Source: Lingula anatina (taxonomy: Eukaryota; Brachiopoda; Lingulata; Lingulida; Lingulidae). Taken from it: a stretch of DNA of 64,000 nt. The stretch's first letter is position 1, and every line of letters begins with the position of its first letter. Below, piece after piece: positions 13,797-26,002 of this stretch. Location: NCBI RefSeq assembly GCF_001039355.2, contig NW_019775617.1, positions 196,724 through 260,723 on the forward strand. The letters run 5' to 3'. The notes beneath the pieces were generated by a model. The model did no database searches and had not been told where the DNA came from. It saw only the letters and a list, made by a program, of their open reading frames with translations. The translations under genes were made by a program, and so were the position numbers.

Positions 13797-14414
13797 ATGC
13801 CACAAAGCCAGATTTTCCACCGGCTGTCCTCAAAAAGGACATGGGAAGGGACGAAACCTCGGTCTCAGTGTCACCGAGGACAGCATGACAAACAACACTT
13901 CAATGTCGTATTCCTAGGGGCGGCCAAAGTCGGAAAGAGCAGCATCGTGTCACGTCTGCGAGGCGGACCACTGAGCGAAGTATATGTTCCAACAGTAGAA
14001 GACTGCCATCGCCTCGTGTACCTCAACCACGGCGAGGAAATGGTAATAGATGTCATCGATACTGCTGGATATTACTCTTTTCCCGCCATGAAGAAGCTGA
14101 ACATAAGCAATGGCGACGCCTTCGTATTAGTGTATTCAGTGGACGATAATTCTAGTTTTGAGGAAGTAAGGAAGCTCCGTCAGGTTATTCTGGACGCAAA
14201 GAATGCGTCGAATGTGCCGATTGTGATAGTAGGGAACAAGTCGGATTTGGCGGGAAAGGACGCAGTAATAGGCCTATCGCGCAAGATTTCTGAGTTGACG
14301 GCGAGTGTTGACTGGGGGAATATTCATCTCAAGGCCAGCGCCAAACAAAACAATAACATTTCTCAGATTATTATGGAGCTATTAACCCTGTGTAATGCAC
14401 AGAAAATTAACTGA
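13797..14414 (+). CDS. Ras-family small GTPase (RASD/DIRAS-like), single exon, no CAAX box
   Basis: From the ATG at 13797 this encodes 205 residues with the Ras G-domain motifs in order: P-loop GAAKVGKS (41-48), switch I with PTVED (65-69), DTAG (88-91), NKSD (147-150) and ASAK (180-183). Such proteins are GTP-dependent switches in membrane signalling. The stretch FPAMKKLNISNGDAFVLVYS recalls the RASD/Rhes and DIRAS branch. Two oddities stand out. The residue after DTAG is Tyr, where Ras has catalytic Gln61, so intrinsic hydrolysis may be weak. The C-terminus ends NAQKIN with no prenylation box. The frame stays open upstream to 13704, but the added residues (FFFFKGKER...) look like untranslated sequence. 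A pyrimidine-rich tract before AAG at 13741 could be a splice acceptor. The lack of introns could mean a retrogene. The subfamily name is a guess. Confidence 0.85.
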   Translation: MPQSQIFHRLSSKRTWEGTKPRSQCHRGQHDKQHFNVVFLGAAKVGKSSIVSRLRGGPLSEVYVPTVEDCHRLVYLNHGEEMVIDVIDTAGYYSFPAMKKLNISNGDAFVLVYSVDDNSSFEEVRKLRQVILDAKNASNVPIVIVGNKSDLAGKDAVIGLSRKISELTASVDWGNIHLKASAKQNNNISQIIMELLTLCNAQKIN

Positions 14415-14767
14415 TATTACAGAGCACGGAGTCGTGCAAAACAAGAATAGTACGATCCAATTAAGGAAGGCATATCCAGATAAATGGGCCAGTCAGAATT
14501 AATTGGCTAGCTATGGCGCATATATATATATATTATTAAAAAAAAATAGCACACTGGTGTTTATAAGAAGATTGCTTGTTATTATTGGTGACCTAATTTT
14601 CACGCCGAGTGGCAAAGTTTTGATTGATAATGACAGAAATTTTTATTCTACAGCCAAAACCTGCTGCCAATTTTCGGCATTGAACAGAAATTTGATCTAC
14701 AGAAAATGTTTTAATGTACTACATTTGTATTATTTATCTATTATTATAGGTGTATGGGTGACACGTA

Positions 14768-14773
14768 AATAAA
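14768..14773 (+). terminator. Candidate polyadenylation signal for the Ras-family GTPase
   Basis: AATAAA about 350 nt after the GTPase stop codon, within ACGTAAATAAAAATATC. The position is reasonable for a 3' UTR end; there is no other support. Confidence 0.35.
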
Positions 14774-17398
14774 AATATCTTAAATCTTGAATTTTGGTAT
14801 ACTATTGTCATACTTGCGGTACTGGTACGCGTACGCTATTTTTAGACTGAAACGTCCTGGACGTCGGAAAAATGGTCGTCACAGTGGAATAACTGAAACT
14901 CAAATAAGAAAAAGGGCATTGTTTTGGCAAATATCCAGGCCCCTGTTTGACACAAACGTTGAGAGGTGGTTGTATGTGTAAGTTTTTTTTTTTTTTTTTT
15001 TTTTTGGAGGGGGGGACTTTTGACGGCATATAAACACTTATGAATTCAAATTTTAATTTGGGCAACAGTAACCAGTGTAATGAACCTTTTATGCATATGA
15101 CATCCATGTCCTAAGCTTCTATAAATTTAGCAAAGCTCAATCCAAGCATGAACTCAAAATAGGCAATTATGTCGTCATGTTACATGTACTTAGCACAAAA
15201 CGCAATCCAAAATTAGATTCCATGATTCGTGTCGGACTAACGCCAAGTCAAACAAGGAAAACCCACCTACCCATTATGACCAGTGACACGTGTTTCTCCC
15301 AGACACGTGTTTCTCCCAGACGTTCGGTAACTACACGTGCAGAGTGATGGGGAGTCTCCAACCCTTGAATTCTCCGTCTCGCGGGTATCGCCTCCGTCTT
15401 TTGACTCTCCAAAACTGATCTCCCTGATATATATATATATAGGCCTATATAAATATTTTACACATTCTTATCTTTAGATGGATGTCATGCTGTTGTGCAA
15501 AATCTCTTAGCTGAACCGACCTGAGAAATGACACAGAACCTTAAATATATTTTATTTCTGATTTTGACTATACTGGCCAAAAGGATGGTCCTTTGAACTC
15601 CCGGGAGCTCCCCCCCCCCCCCNNNNNNNNNNNNNNNNNNNNNNNNNNNNNNNNNNNNNNNNNNNNNNNNNNNNNNNNNNNNNNNNNNNNNNNNNNNNNN
15701 NNNNNNNNNNNNNNNNNNNNNNNNNNNNNNNNNNNNNNNNNNNNNNNNNNNNNNNNNNNNNNNNNNNNNNNNNNNNNNNNNNNNNNNNNNNNNNNNNNNN
15801 NNNNNNNNNNNNNNNNNNNNNNNNNNNNNNNNNNNNNNNNNNNNNNNNNNNNNNNNNNNNNNNNNNNNNNNNNNNNNNNNNNNNNNNNNNNNNNNNNNNN
15901 NNNNNNNNNNNNNNNNNNNNNNNNNNNNNNNNNNNNNNNNNNNNNNNNNNNNNNNNNNNNNNNNNNNNNNNNNNNNNNNNNNNNNNNNNNNNNNNNNNNN
16001 NNNNNNNNNNNNNNNNNNNNNNNNNNNNNNNNNNNNNNNNNNNNNNNNNNNNNNNNNNNNNNNNNNNNNNNNNNNNNNNNNNNNNNNNNNNNNNNNNNNN
16101 NNNNNNNNNNNNNNNNNNNNCACACACACACACACACACACCGGCTGCGGTCCTGCCCCTTCTAAGTGCACTGCCAAGCAATGAATGCCCCACTCACTCC
16201 ATTTTCATTTATTTATTTATTTGTTTAATATGACTAGAATGTTGCGAAGGGAATCAAAGGGTTCTGCTTGGACATCACACAATTACAAATCGCCTTTAAG
16301 ATATTGAAGCCTTTTTACAAACATGCTTGACAAAGTATACAACTTCGCGTCCAATTGTTTGATAATATTGTGCTTTTACTGATATATCAAATTTGTATAA
16401 AACGTGATAAAAACAACCTCTATTGATAAGTTTATTTTCTTTCGTGCGGATGGATGTCAATTGCGTGAAGTAAGTTAAAGAGATAACAACAGTTCATTTT
16501 GACCAAAAAATGTTTATTCTTGGGGTAAACGACGATTTTCCCATAGTTACCAATTGTGAATAATTCCGTTCCAATATTTAAAGTTATTCCTTTTTTAAAG
16601 AGATTATTACAGTGGTTAGCAATCTAAGAAGGTCATGTGGTCTGATGGCAAGCACAGATTTCAGAATAATTGCCATAACCACCGTTTTGGTGGTAAGATA
16701 GAATTAATCATATTTTTATGAGTTGTTTACAATGCATTTATTGTTAAATATGGATCGCGTGATATAATTTAAGTGTTCTTATCCCTTTAATCACTGAAAA
16801 CAAGGGTTGGGTCCACTCCTGATTAACAAAATGTACTTTGAACTACAACTAGGTCGACGTCAACATGTACATCTCACGTGCCACAACGGCGTGAGTGGCT
16901 GTCAAACTGTTTATTACAAAGTTAATGTCAAATTTCTGTGCATTTCACAAAACTCCACACATCTCGACTTCACAACGTGCACCACTGAAATCTCGACACT
17001 ATAATACCATTACCGCGTGTCTGAATAATATTTCTGGTTTATATTATTTTTGAATATGCACTTTTCCCAATTATTTAAGCTTAAACTGAAGATGTTTCCA
17101 TTTTATCCTACGTTTAAGTATATGGGTTCTGCAGCCTACTAGTTAAAATACATGTGTATATAGAGATAGACATCATTTATCATTATCCGCTTAAGGTTAC
17201 ATTGTTATCTGAATAATATGTTTATAATATTTAATTGAAACTCCGATTTTATAACATCGCGTATCTGTATATCTTAGTGTCTTGAATATACAAAAATGAG
17301 AGAGAGGGGAATAAATACATAACGGTAAAAAAGGGAAAGATGAATTCTAGAAACCACTCATGGGTTATTGAATTGCAGAACTACCTGTATTTCCCGAA
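14774..17398. other. Intergenic, with assembly gap and no gene seen
   Basis: No gene recognised. Near 15284-15318 an ACACGTGTTTCTCCCAG 17-mer occurs twice in a row. A C-run precedes the 498-base gap and a (CA)n tract follows it. Open frames crossing the gap are artefacts of translating N. Confidence 0.55.
15623..16120. other. Assembly gap (498 N)
   Basis: A run of N bounded by a poly(C) run on the left and (CA)n on the right, consistent with assembly failure in low-complexity sequence. Confidence 0.99.
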
Positions 17399-19040
17399 TT
17401 AAAGATTAACAACAAAGATAGACAGCAATGGTATATATTGTGCAGAAATGAGAAAAGCCTGTGACTGCATACTGGGAGAGGTCTCATCTGTTGTCATGGT
17501 GACCCCCTTTTGATCGATAGGGGGCACCAAAGGGGTACCAACGCTGTTTCCCTCCGAGTCACAGGCGGATGGATCTTCTGGTTTCCCGTGGCTCACCGTG
17601 ACATTGACTCTCCCCACCACGATGTCTCTCCCTCCCAAACGCTGCCTCGCTTTCATTTCAAAGCACCTAGCCCGCCTGAGACCAACCTCATAGTTCGGGA
17701 TGACAGAGTTAAAGCTCACACCGCCCTTGTACAGGAGTTTTTCCTTGCTGTCGGTGCCGTTGTTGGCGTCGGGGACCTGGGCAACAGGAGAAAAATGTCT
17801 AAGTGAACACTCATATTTTTCTTTTAAGACGTACGTCTTCGAGACAGTTCATCATACTACTGTTATCGTACATAATTGATTTTTGCAATACACACAAATT
17901 ATGTTAAAATAAATGAATAAGATGAAAAACATTTATTAATTGTGTGGCAAAAAAAAGTTTTGCTTCAATTTGTAATTGAAGTGTGACGTTCAATGAAAAT
18001 AATGATATGAAAAGTAAGCCCAGAGTTGGGAAATGGACATTACCTAAAAAGGGCAATTTTAAAGTAAATATCCAAGAGAGTCAGAGCGACCAGCTTAACT
18101 ATAAATGACACACATAGGTTACCTACTTAGAAACTCACACAAACACGCGTTCACATGAACGCATACTCGTACATACGCACACTTAGTGGGAATACTGAGT
18201 ATACTTTGTACACTTATATAAACACATGGAGACACAGCCGTGTGTACACGCACAAGCACACGCACACACACACACTTACACATTCACTGAGAGAAACTTA
18301 CCAGAAGCTGACATTCATACTCGAACCTGGCATCCGTGAGTTTGACAACGATGTTTAAAATCTCTTGGTGAAGAAAGTAACATAATGGCATATCATGGTT
18401 GCTCTCTATGGAAATCTCCAGAGACCATGGAAAATAGATGGTGCTGAAGTTTGAGAGGAGTGGGTGACAATTCTGGTGGTGATCTTTCAAACCATATCCC
18501 GGGGGACACACGATTCCACTTGCAAGGGGCTGAAATAGGAATATCAAAGAAACAGCACAACCGGTACCAAAACGGGAATCATACGAGGTAGTCTGAAGTT
18601 TCGCAAAAAAATAAAATAAAATAAAATAAAATAAAATAAAATAAATAAAAACAAAAATTAAAAAAATTAAAAATAAAAAAACTCAAAATTTAGCGAGACC
18701 TAACCGGATTTGGAGGAGAATGGGATCAAAGACATTGACAGACAAGCGAGTGCCGAGAGGCAATTCATACAAACTAACAAACTTTATCCGCACCAGCGGG
18801 AATTCACCAGGATCTTGCTTGTTGTTGATGATTGTTTTGGTTGAGACCGTGATCTCTGACATTGTGCCATGACGCATTGATAGTAATGGTTCTAATGTAG
18901 AGTAAAGCTTAGTGTTATGAACTGTTGGGCATACTGTTGTTGTTCCTTACACTGTGTCGCGCTATCTGGTTCATATGAAACCAGGACCAAGATCAACACT
19001 TGACATTTTTTATTGTTTTCTAAGAGAGAGAGTGGGAGTG

Positions 19041-19080
<40 letters not shown>

Positions 19081-22000
19081 GGAGGGTTGGAGAGAGAGAG
19101 AGGGAGAGCGACAGAAGAGAGGGAGAGAGCGCCAGAGAGAGAGAGGGGAGAGAGAAAGTGGGGGGAGAGAGACTCACCAAGCCGCCGATCGGTGTCTTTG
19201 GTTCCGCCAGCGTGAGAATTGCAGCAAAAGTAATCGAGTCAAATTGATTTGACACGCCTCTCGTTTCTGTTAAAAAAATCATTTAATATCTTAGCACTGC
19301 CACAGATCTCCCCCAGCGCACGGGATTTTGTAATGCTGAGAGGAGGCAAGAGAGATTCTTTCTACAAAAAAAAAAGTCAGTCGAGGACAGTTTTTTTTTT
19401 TTTTTTTCTTTTTTTTTTTTTATAAAATAGAAAATTATTTGATTCTGTCTTGTTTTGCCAATTTTTGCTTTCAGGTAGAAAGGTATATGGTACGGGAAGT
19501 TGGGAGCAGGGATCTGCTGTTCCTTCCACTGAAGCCCCCTTTACCAGTGTATAATGTCAAATATGAAAACATTTTACATGTATTTCTATATCGGAACACT
19601 CACATTATTGATGCTTTTAAATAACAAAGGATGTACTGTTCGCACTGAAATTGAAGGGAAAAAGATTCCTGAAGCCGATATCGCTATAGCTAACAGGAAA
19701 GTTAAAAAGTCCGTAGCTAGTCGAAAAGGCGTGTTAATTTGTTAATCTGATTGCATTCAGCGAGAACCCCTGTGGAGTCAGTGCACATTAACTAGGTCAA
19801 CGTTACTCTTTCCAAGAAGTTATAAAGAGAAGGAGTAGAAACAAGGGGTTTCCTTTCATCCTATCCTCGTTACGGGCTTAACCCTAATAATTACCCAGCT
19901 TGTGGTCTTAGGGAGAGCTTTTGCCTAATACATATTCAAAAGACCGTTCACGTGGGTTGCTTCAGCCAATCGGGATAAAGCCTCGCGATGTCTCTAATAA
20001 TCTCACAGAGAAAACATGGTGGGATTACAGAAAGGTGTAGAGAGAGATTTCAAGCCTGGACGCAACCATTTTGGGAAATAAAACTCAAATCATGCGAGAT
20101 ACACCTTCATTTGATCTAGAGCCGATCAGTTATACAAAAATTAGTTTCACATCAAGAATGTATGAGAACAATTTCACAAACCCACCTTCAACGCTAAAAT
20201 TTGCACCTGTAGAAGTCTCATATTTATTTTAAATTCTCTTTGTCGTGTAAAGGCGTGTAAAGGAAACTTACCTTCATCTAGGAATGACACATTCAATTCA
20301 GAGCCATGTACACAAAACAGTAGTACTTGCAATTTCCGTATGCCAGCCTCGTTTCTTTCTTTTTTGGCACATTATTGCTTATATACCAGGTAGAGCTTAA
20401 ACAGGAAAATTGGGGAATTGAAAAAAAGTTATTGCACTTAATATGATTCTAAATAAAATTTCATTATACATATTTTTGTTTATATCTTTGTCTATTACAT
20501 GAGGCCAACTAATAGTAGACTGATAGTTTAAATTCATTAGAAGAAAAAATCAAAGAAATATTTTTATTGATTGATATTGCTTTATTTCAACATTCGAGCA
20601 ACTTGTATAATATCTAAAACAAAGTACCAGCAATGAAAATATGTCAATATTGTTACACCCAACAGTGATTAAAGCAATACAAAAATGGTTAGTTTTTATT
20701 TTGATGTGGTGATTATTTTATTTTATACTTTAGACAATTAGCCAGTGAACACTAAATTCCCTTTTAAAACTTGGACCACTAAATTCCCTTTTAAAACTTG
20801 CACCTCTTGTGCACTATAGTTTAATATTAGTGGTGGTAAGAAAACAGAGCCTTGTGCCTCATCAAGTTGCTGCTGGAAACAATCATTTTGACTGTTCAAT
20901 TATGGCTACATGTACATCTGCCAGCAAAACTAAAGATCTTTCACCTGCATTCTCTTCAACCTGAAATGAGTAAGTGCGGAATTCATTGCAAAATATAACT
21001 CTTTATCCTAAACGAAACTCTGCAAACATCATATTGCAATAAAAAATTGAAAAAAATTCCAAGAGTTCCCTGTCATCAAATTTTGGACCCACCATTTGGA
21101 AAAAGTCCCATGAAAAGTTGTTTATTTGAAACGATGTTTTTCATCTAAAGGATTGATTCATTTAATATCACAATGTTATATTGTAATGGTGCACGTGCTT
21201 AACTAACCAGAAAAACATAAATTATGTGCTTACACCACGTTAAAATTACCAAAAATTGTCCCAAACTGTCACCCAACTGTCTCTAACCAATTAAGGGACC
21301 CGCCATTTTGAAAAAGTCCGACGAAAAGTTGTCTATTTGAAACGATGTTTTTCATCTAAAGGATTGATTCATTTAATACCAAAGTGATGTATTGTAAGGA
21401 TGCATGTGCCTAACTAACCATAAAAACATAAATTATGTGCATACATCACGCACTTAAGAAGAAAAAATTCCTAAATATGGAGGTCCCGCTGAATCGGCCT
21501 CAGATCTTCGAGCTAACGCTGCTTTCTGCACAGACAAATTTGACTGACAGCACCGTATGAACATAAAACAATGCTCAAAGCAGATTATCAACTCTCACTC
21601 ACCTTTATATCGCTCGACTTGGCGTTTTTCTAAGTATAACTTCCAAATATTCGCATTAAACATGAATAAATCAAGACGTATACGCACTGGTTCAGCTTCT
21701 CCGTCTTGAGTCACGCGGAGGCGAGCAGAGGATTAGACCAGTTACGAGGATTGAATTTCAAAGGACGCCGCTTTGAAAAGAATGCTGCGATCTGATTGGA
21801 CGAGAGAGATAATTGATGTCCCGTTTCTACTCCTTCTCATTATAACTTCTTGCTCTTTCTGAAAGGTCTTAATGCCACCGTCACAGTTTCACCAAGTTAC
21901 AGAGAATGACAGTTTTACCAGTTAGGAAATAAAGGAAAGTTAACTGGTTCCCAAAATGCGATGTCAGTACTGTTTTATTTGAGTCATATTCACTACAAAT

Positions 22001-23452
22001 TTACTTACTGGTCGTTTTGGATAACAACAATCGTTCAAAAATACATTTTAAAAGTGCCAAACTTGAGATACCCCCCTCCTCTCCCAGGAAAAAAGGATCT
22101 TGATCCACATCTTTTCTGCCAATGCTGTACCTCTATAAGCACAATCGGTGCTTTTATGAATAAAATAATTTTTCTGTATGTTGAACAGTTTAGGTATAAC
22201 CCGTCAATGAAAATTTCGACAAAAAAGTACAGCATTTACCAGTACGTCAACTCTTGCTTTCAGAATGTTTAACTTCGAATACAAATGCATAATCGATTGA
22301 TCTGAACTTACCAAAACAACTGGTGTCTGTGGAATAGCGTTTCCCGCGGTAACACATGAGACAGTGAAGATTCTTGTAGAACTGGTTTTGTTCTTCAATG
22401 ACATTTGTGAACGCTTTACAAGCGTCCAGCAAGGCTGACTGAGTACTGTCGTTAAGGTACCTGGCCATTTGCACGTTGCCATCTTCCACACCATACGTGC
22501 ACGGCCGGTACGCGGAATCGGGAATGTCCGGGAAGCAAAGTCGCTTATGAGACGAAGAATATGGCGTAAACCGAGCGAAACAATCTCGGTCATTTCTTAT
22601 GTCACTGATTGCTTTAAACAAACAATCTGTCGAATTGCAGGCCAGGAAATCGTCACCATTTGAATACCGGCACCCAATAGTCAGTTCATAAGGGACGACA
22701 TCGTTGACGCCATGACACGCAGCGCAGTATTTATTTTTGAAAGTTGCATTTTGCATCTCGTCAAACACGGGCTGCGAAATTTCTAGTTCCTCTTGAACGG
22801 TTGTCACATTGAAGTCCCCGCTACATTTCAGTCTGTTGATGTCATCGAAGGGCCATGTTTCAGGACATCTGTCCACCATCCACATAAATGCATCCCGAAG
22901 TATGTAGGTCTGGAATCTAATCTTCAAAACAGCACTAAGGTAAGGAGTTCTTAAGCAGGAAGAATAACGCTTGACCCCCAGCTGGCCCTCATTCACGGGC
23001 AACCTTGATCCATCAACAGAGTCCGTCGTCGGGGATTCCTTCGGGCTGCTTGTGACGGTGGTGACATGAACAGCGTCGCCATTTTTTAACGGCGTTTCTG
23101 CTTCCCTTTGGAAATTGGCGATTGTGTCAGGGTCTGGACAAGCGACATTTTCGTCACAACAATCATTGTATATGAAGCACATGTGGTCACAGCGGCAACG
23201 AATCTTAAAACTGCTAAGTCTGACAAATGGTTCTCTTCCTGGACGATGCAAATTGAGCTCCGCACATAACCACGTATTGCTGGGAAGGAGAGCGGGAGAC
23301 GAGACCGTTGTCTCCGCTGGGAAAGCTGCACAATGTTCGGTGATGGCACCTACTGGTGTGCTGGCATGCAGGGCAGACGAGACAGAGAAACTTATAAAGA
23401 TGGTAACCAATTCAAGGGCTAAAAAAGCCCCCACGACTCTTCTGCAACACAT
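17399..23452 (-). CDS. Gene A: SMB-like secreted/surface Cys-rich protein, 4 exons
   Basis: Coding exons in transcript order are 22312-23452, 19178-19266, 18302-18529 and 17399-17776, joined by AG/GT sites, giving 611 residues. Residues 1-30 are a signal peptide (hydrophobic LALELVTIFISFSV). An SMB-like cluster follows at 63-105 (CRCDHMCFIYNDCC). A Thr/Ser-rich linker leads to a Cys-rich region with FKNKYCAACHGVND near 238-250. Exon 2 carries NQFDSITFAAIL, exon 3 opens ASGIVCPPGYG, and exon 4 carries NYEVGLRRARCFEM. The last 19 residues are hydrophobic (AQYIPLLSIFVVNL), like a GPI-attachment signal. The parts resemble ectodomains of invertebrate adhesion-type GPCRs, but no 7TM follows. Function is unknown; an extracellular binding role is inferred. 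Intron 1 (3 kb) is long because it carries a 2.04 kb TIR element. N-glycosylation sequons are frequent. Confidence 0.8.
19026..19165. repeat. (GA)n-rich tract at gene A exon 2 donor
   Basis: A GA-rich tract with interruptions, ending about 12 bp from the gene A exon 2 donor. On the transcript strand it is a pyrimidine tract (CT)n inside intron 2. Confidence 0.8.
20751..20800. repeat. Short tandem repeat, 27-bp unit twice
   Basis: ACTAAATTCCCTTTTAAAAC occurs at 20751 and again at 20778, each followed by TTG. It lies inside the TIR element. Confidence 0.85.
21086..21451. repeat. Internal direct repeat of the TIR element
   Basis: Two copies of about 155 bp begin GGACCCACCATTT (21086) and GGACCCGCCATTT (21296). 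Both contain GAAACGATGTTTTTCATC and AACATAAATTATGTGC. They diverge by several percent by eye. Confidence 0.75.
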
Positions 23453-23504
23453 ATTTCAGCACTCCATGAAGTGTACAGTGCGCCCACACTTGCATCACAG
23501 GCAA

Positions 23505-23510
23505 TTTATA
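23505..23510 (-). promoter_or_regulatory. TATA box of gene A
   Basis: TATAAA on the minus strand (context GTATAAATTG), 53 bp before the gene A ATG. The same motif at a similar spacing precedes all five family first exons. Confidence 0.55.
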
Positions 23511-24446
23511 CTTGTAGCTGGTTGAAAAACCAACCCATCTCTTTTGCTGGAGTTAGATGGCCTTTGTTTGCACGCATTCGTACGTGTCATGTCCGTTTAA
23601 GAAAACCTTTTGACCAGGCTACAACATTTTAAAATAGTGTGCGATATTAAATTGATTCTTATTCTGTATATCCAAAAAAGAAAGAAAAGAAAGAAAACCC
23701 AGTTAAATAGCATGACTGGGAAACTTAATTTTAATTCAGATAATGGCAGTCAGTAGACAGTTGAAACCATCTATCATGGAAAACGAGAGAAAGATAAAAA
23801 CTGATATTTTGAAACTTTTAATGAAGTGGACACGTTCTTCGGGTGTGTTCTGTTGCACGTCAACTTTCTTCTATGGTGCATTAAACCGCATCATGTTTTT
23901 AATCATTTTTCTTGTTTTGTTAATGAAATCCAATACACTTAACAACTGCCCACACGACACAGCGTTAAGTTCATTAAGTATCCTTCTGAGCGTAAAAATC
24001 TTTGTAATTTTTCCATTCAAGTTTTCCTTCCGAGGATAAGTAGCGTAAACCTGCTATCACGACTGGTTTTGTACCTGTTAAATCGATGTTGACCACTTGA
24101 TGATGACACGTCAACTATCTCGTGCGACAAGCACATGCACGCAACGCAACGCGACTTCGTATATTTGCACTTTCTTTTCATCATTTACACAAAAAGTTTG
24201 TGTTACTTCAATTACGTTTACATAGTTGATGGGTCAATGGAAAAACCGGAGCAAATAACTGCCGCCACAAGTAAACTTAAAGAAAGTTATGAAATCAACC
24301 TTTTGCTATGTTTCCTGTAGGCCTAAATATGAATCTTTATCATTTTTATCTCAAACTATTCATAAATAAACATTTATTTTCATTTAAAAGATATAGCTGT
24401 TGTCTACTAAACATGGCATTCGAACAAAATGCATTTTTTCGTTATA
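23511..24446. other. Region upstream of gene A, nothing recognised
   Basis: Gene A upstream sequence. No conserved coding segment was found; the open frames are short and motif-free. Confidence 0.5.
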
Positions 24447-26002
24447 CCCCCGTCACAATTTTTCGGAATCAGCAGGAATGAAGAAGAATGAGCCCGAGCG
24501 AAGAACTTTTAAAATTCGAACCACATTCGGGGGGAAATTTTCAAATTGACCGTAATTATTGAAAAAGTACCGTTGGAATACTCAGAATGCGCTTGAATTC
24601 GCCTTGAATGATGAATGCATTTTCGACTGTGTAGCTCTCAAAAGCAGTTCGAATTTAGTTGGAAAACTAGGAATATTTATAATGCTGTAAGAAGGCAGTA
24701 AGAATATTTAGAATATACTTTGAACGGCGCACTAGTGTAGTTCGATTGCTGGCAAAATCACTATTTCAGCTCAACCGAGGCACATTCGAAACATTCTGGA
24801 GAAGTATAAAATCCCCGTCACACTAGAGGCGGAATGATTAAGAATGGCGTCGGAAATACAATTCTTTGTGCATTCCAGGATAATCGAATAGCATTCTAAA
24901 ATCATTCTAAAAATTCTGAGTGCATTCCAAATATTTTTACCCATTCTTGTGGCCGGCTCGAATTTTTTTTGTCATGTCAAAAACTTTCGAAGTGCATTCC
25001 AAGCGGAAATTTATCGAATGGCATTTGAACAGTATTCTAACTGCACTATGACTGCATTCTAAATATTCTTACGGCATTCCGACAGCTTTCGAAACATTCT
25101 GATCAGTTACCATTCATGTGACTTTAATTATACACTCTAGTCATCGTGCTACATTCTAAACATGTTAGAAAGTAATTTTAATTAAGTACTTTAGGTATTT
25201 CAGCTGCATTATGTTAGAATTTTTTATATTTCAAACCATCATTGGCAGCCATACCGGGAGCAGTTGACTGCATTTGAGTTCGCTTCATATATCATTCGAG
25301 GCATCTTCTTACATACTTCTGCCTGTATTAAGGTCCCGTCCCACTAGAGGCGGAATGAGCAAGAATGCCGTCGGAAAGACAATTCTTTGTACGTTCCTGG
25401 ATATTCGAAGAGCATTCTAAAATTTCTGAGTGCATTCCAAATATTTTACCCATTCTTGTGACCGGCCCGAATGTTTTGCTCATGCTGAAAACTTTCGAAG
25501 TGCATTCCAAGTGGAGAAATATCGAATGGCATCATAAGTATATTCTAACTGCACTATGAGTGCATTCTAAATATTCTTAGGGCATTCCGACATCATTCGA
25601 AACATTATGATGGCGTTCGAGGGAGAACCGAAATGGCAAGACATTTCAAATCCTGCTAGAATGAGCCGGAATGCAAGTCGAAATCCTATTTCAGCCAGCA
25701 ATCAAACTACACTCGTACGGCATTCGAAGTGTATCCTAAATATTCTGACTGCATTCTGACAGCATTGTCGATATTCTTAGTTTTCCAACTACATCCGAGC
25801 TGCATTTGAGAGCTAATGCAGCCGAAATGTGCACGAATCACTCCAGGCGGATTCAAACGCATTCTGAGTATTCCAACGGCATTCTTACAAGAATTTAGGT
25901 CAATTTGAAATTTCTTCCCGAATGTAGTACGAAATTTGAAAATATGTCATCCCGGCTGGTTCTGCTTGATTTCTGCTGATTCCGAATAAGTGTGACGGGG
26001 CC
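24447..26002. mobile_element. Foldback / long-TIR element, 1.55 kb, with internal copies
   Basis: The left end (CCCCGTCACA...CGGAATCAGCAG) matches the reverse complement of the right end (CTGATTCCG...TGTGACGGGG). Inverted similarity continues inward for about 340 bp (about 24450-24790 against 25660-26000). Between the arms, two direct copies of about 290 bp start CCCGTCACACTAGAGGCGGAATG-like at 24815 and 25333. GAATGC/GCATTC motifs recur throughout. No transposase frame was seen and no clear target duplication found. It may be one foldback element or two nested related ones. Confidence 0.7.

Larger units (their letters stand above)
19813..21852. mobile_element. Non-autonomous TIR transposon, 2.04 kb, in gene A intron 1
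   Basis: The ends are 30-bp inverted repeats with one mismatch: 19813-19842, beginning CAAGAAGTTATAA, and 21823-21852. The direct 7-mer CTCTTTC flanks both sides (19806-19812 and 21853-21859), as expected of a target-site duplication. No transposase frame is visible, so it is non-autonomous or an unknown type. Inside are a duplicated block of about 155 bp and a 27-bp tandem repeat. Removing it leaves a gene A intron 1 of about 1 kb, close to its paralogs. Confidence 0.8.

Noticed and set aside
15485-16193. Long open frames across the 498-N gap
   Set aside because: They consist almost entirely of untranslatable N; the flanks are poly(C) and (CA)n.
18954-19282. Glu/Arg- and Ser/Leu-rich frames at the GA tract
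   Set aside because: Translation of a (GA)n low-complexity tract; only the 19178-19266 part is real (gene A exon 2).
20221-20340. Possible minus-strand exon ending at a GTAAGT inside the gene A intron 1 element
   Set aside because: A donor-like site is present (CTTACC at about 20269), but no open coding segment of any length precedes it; likely chance.
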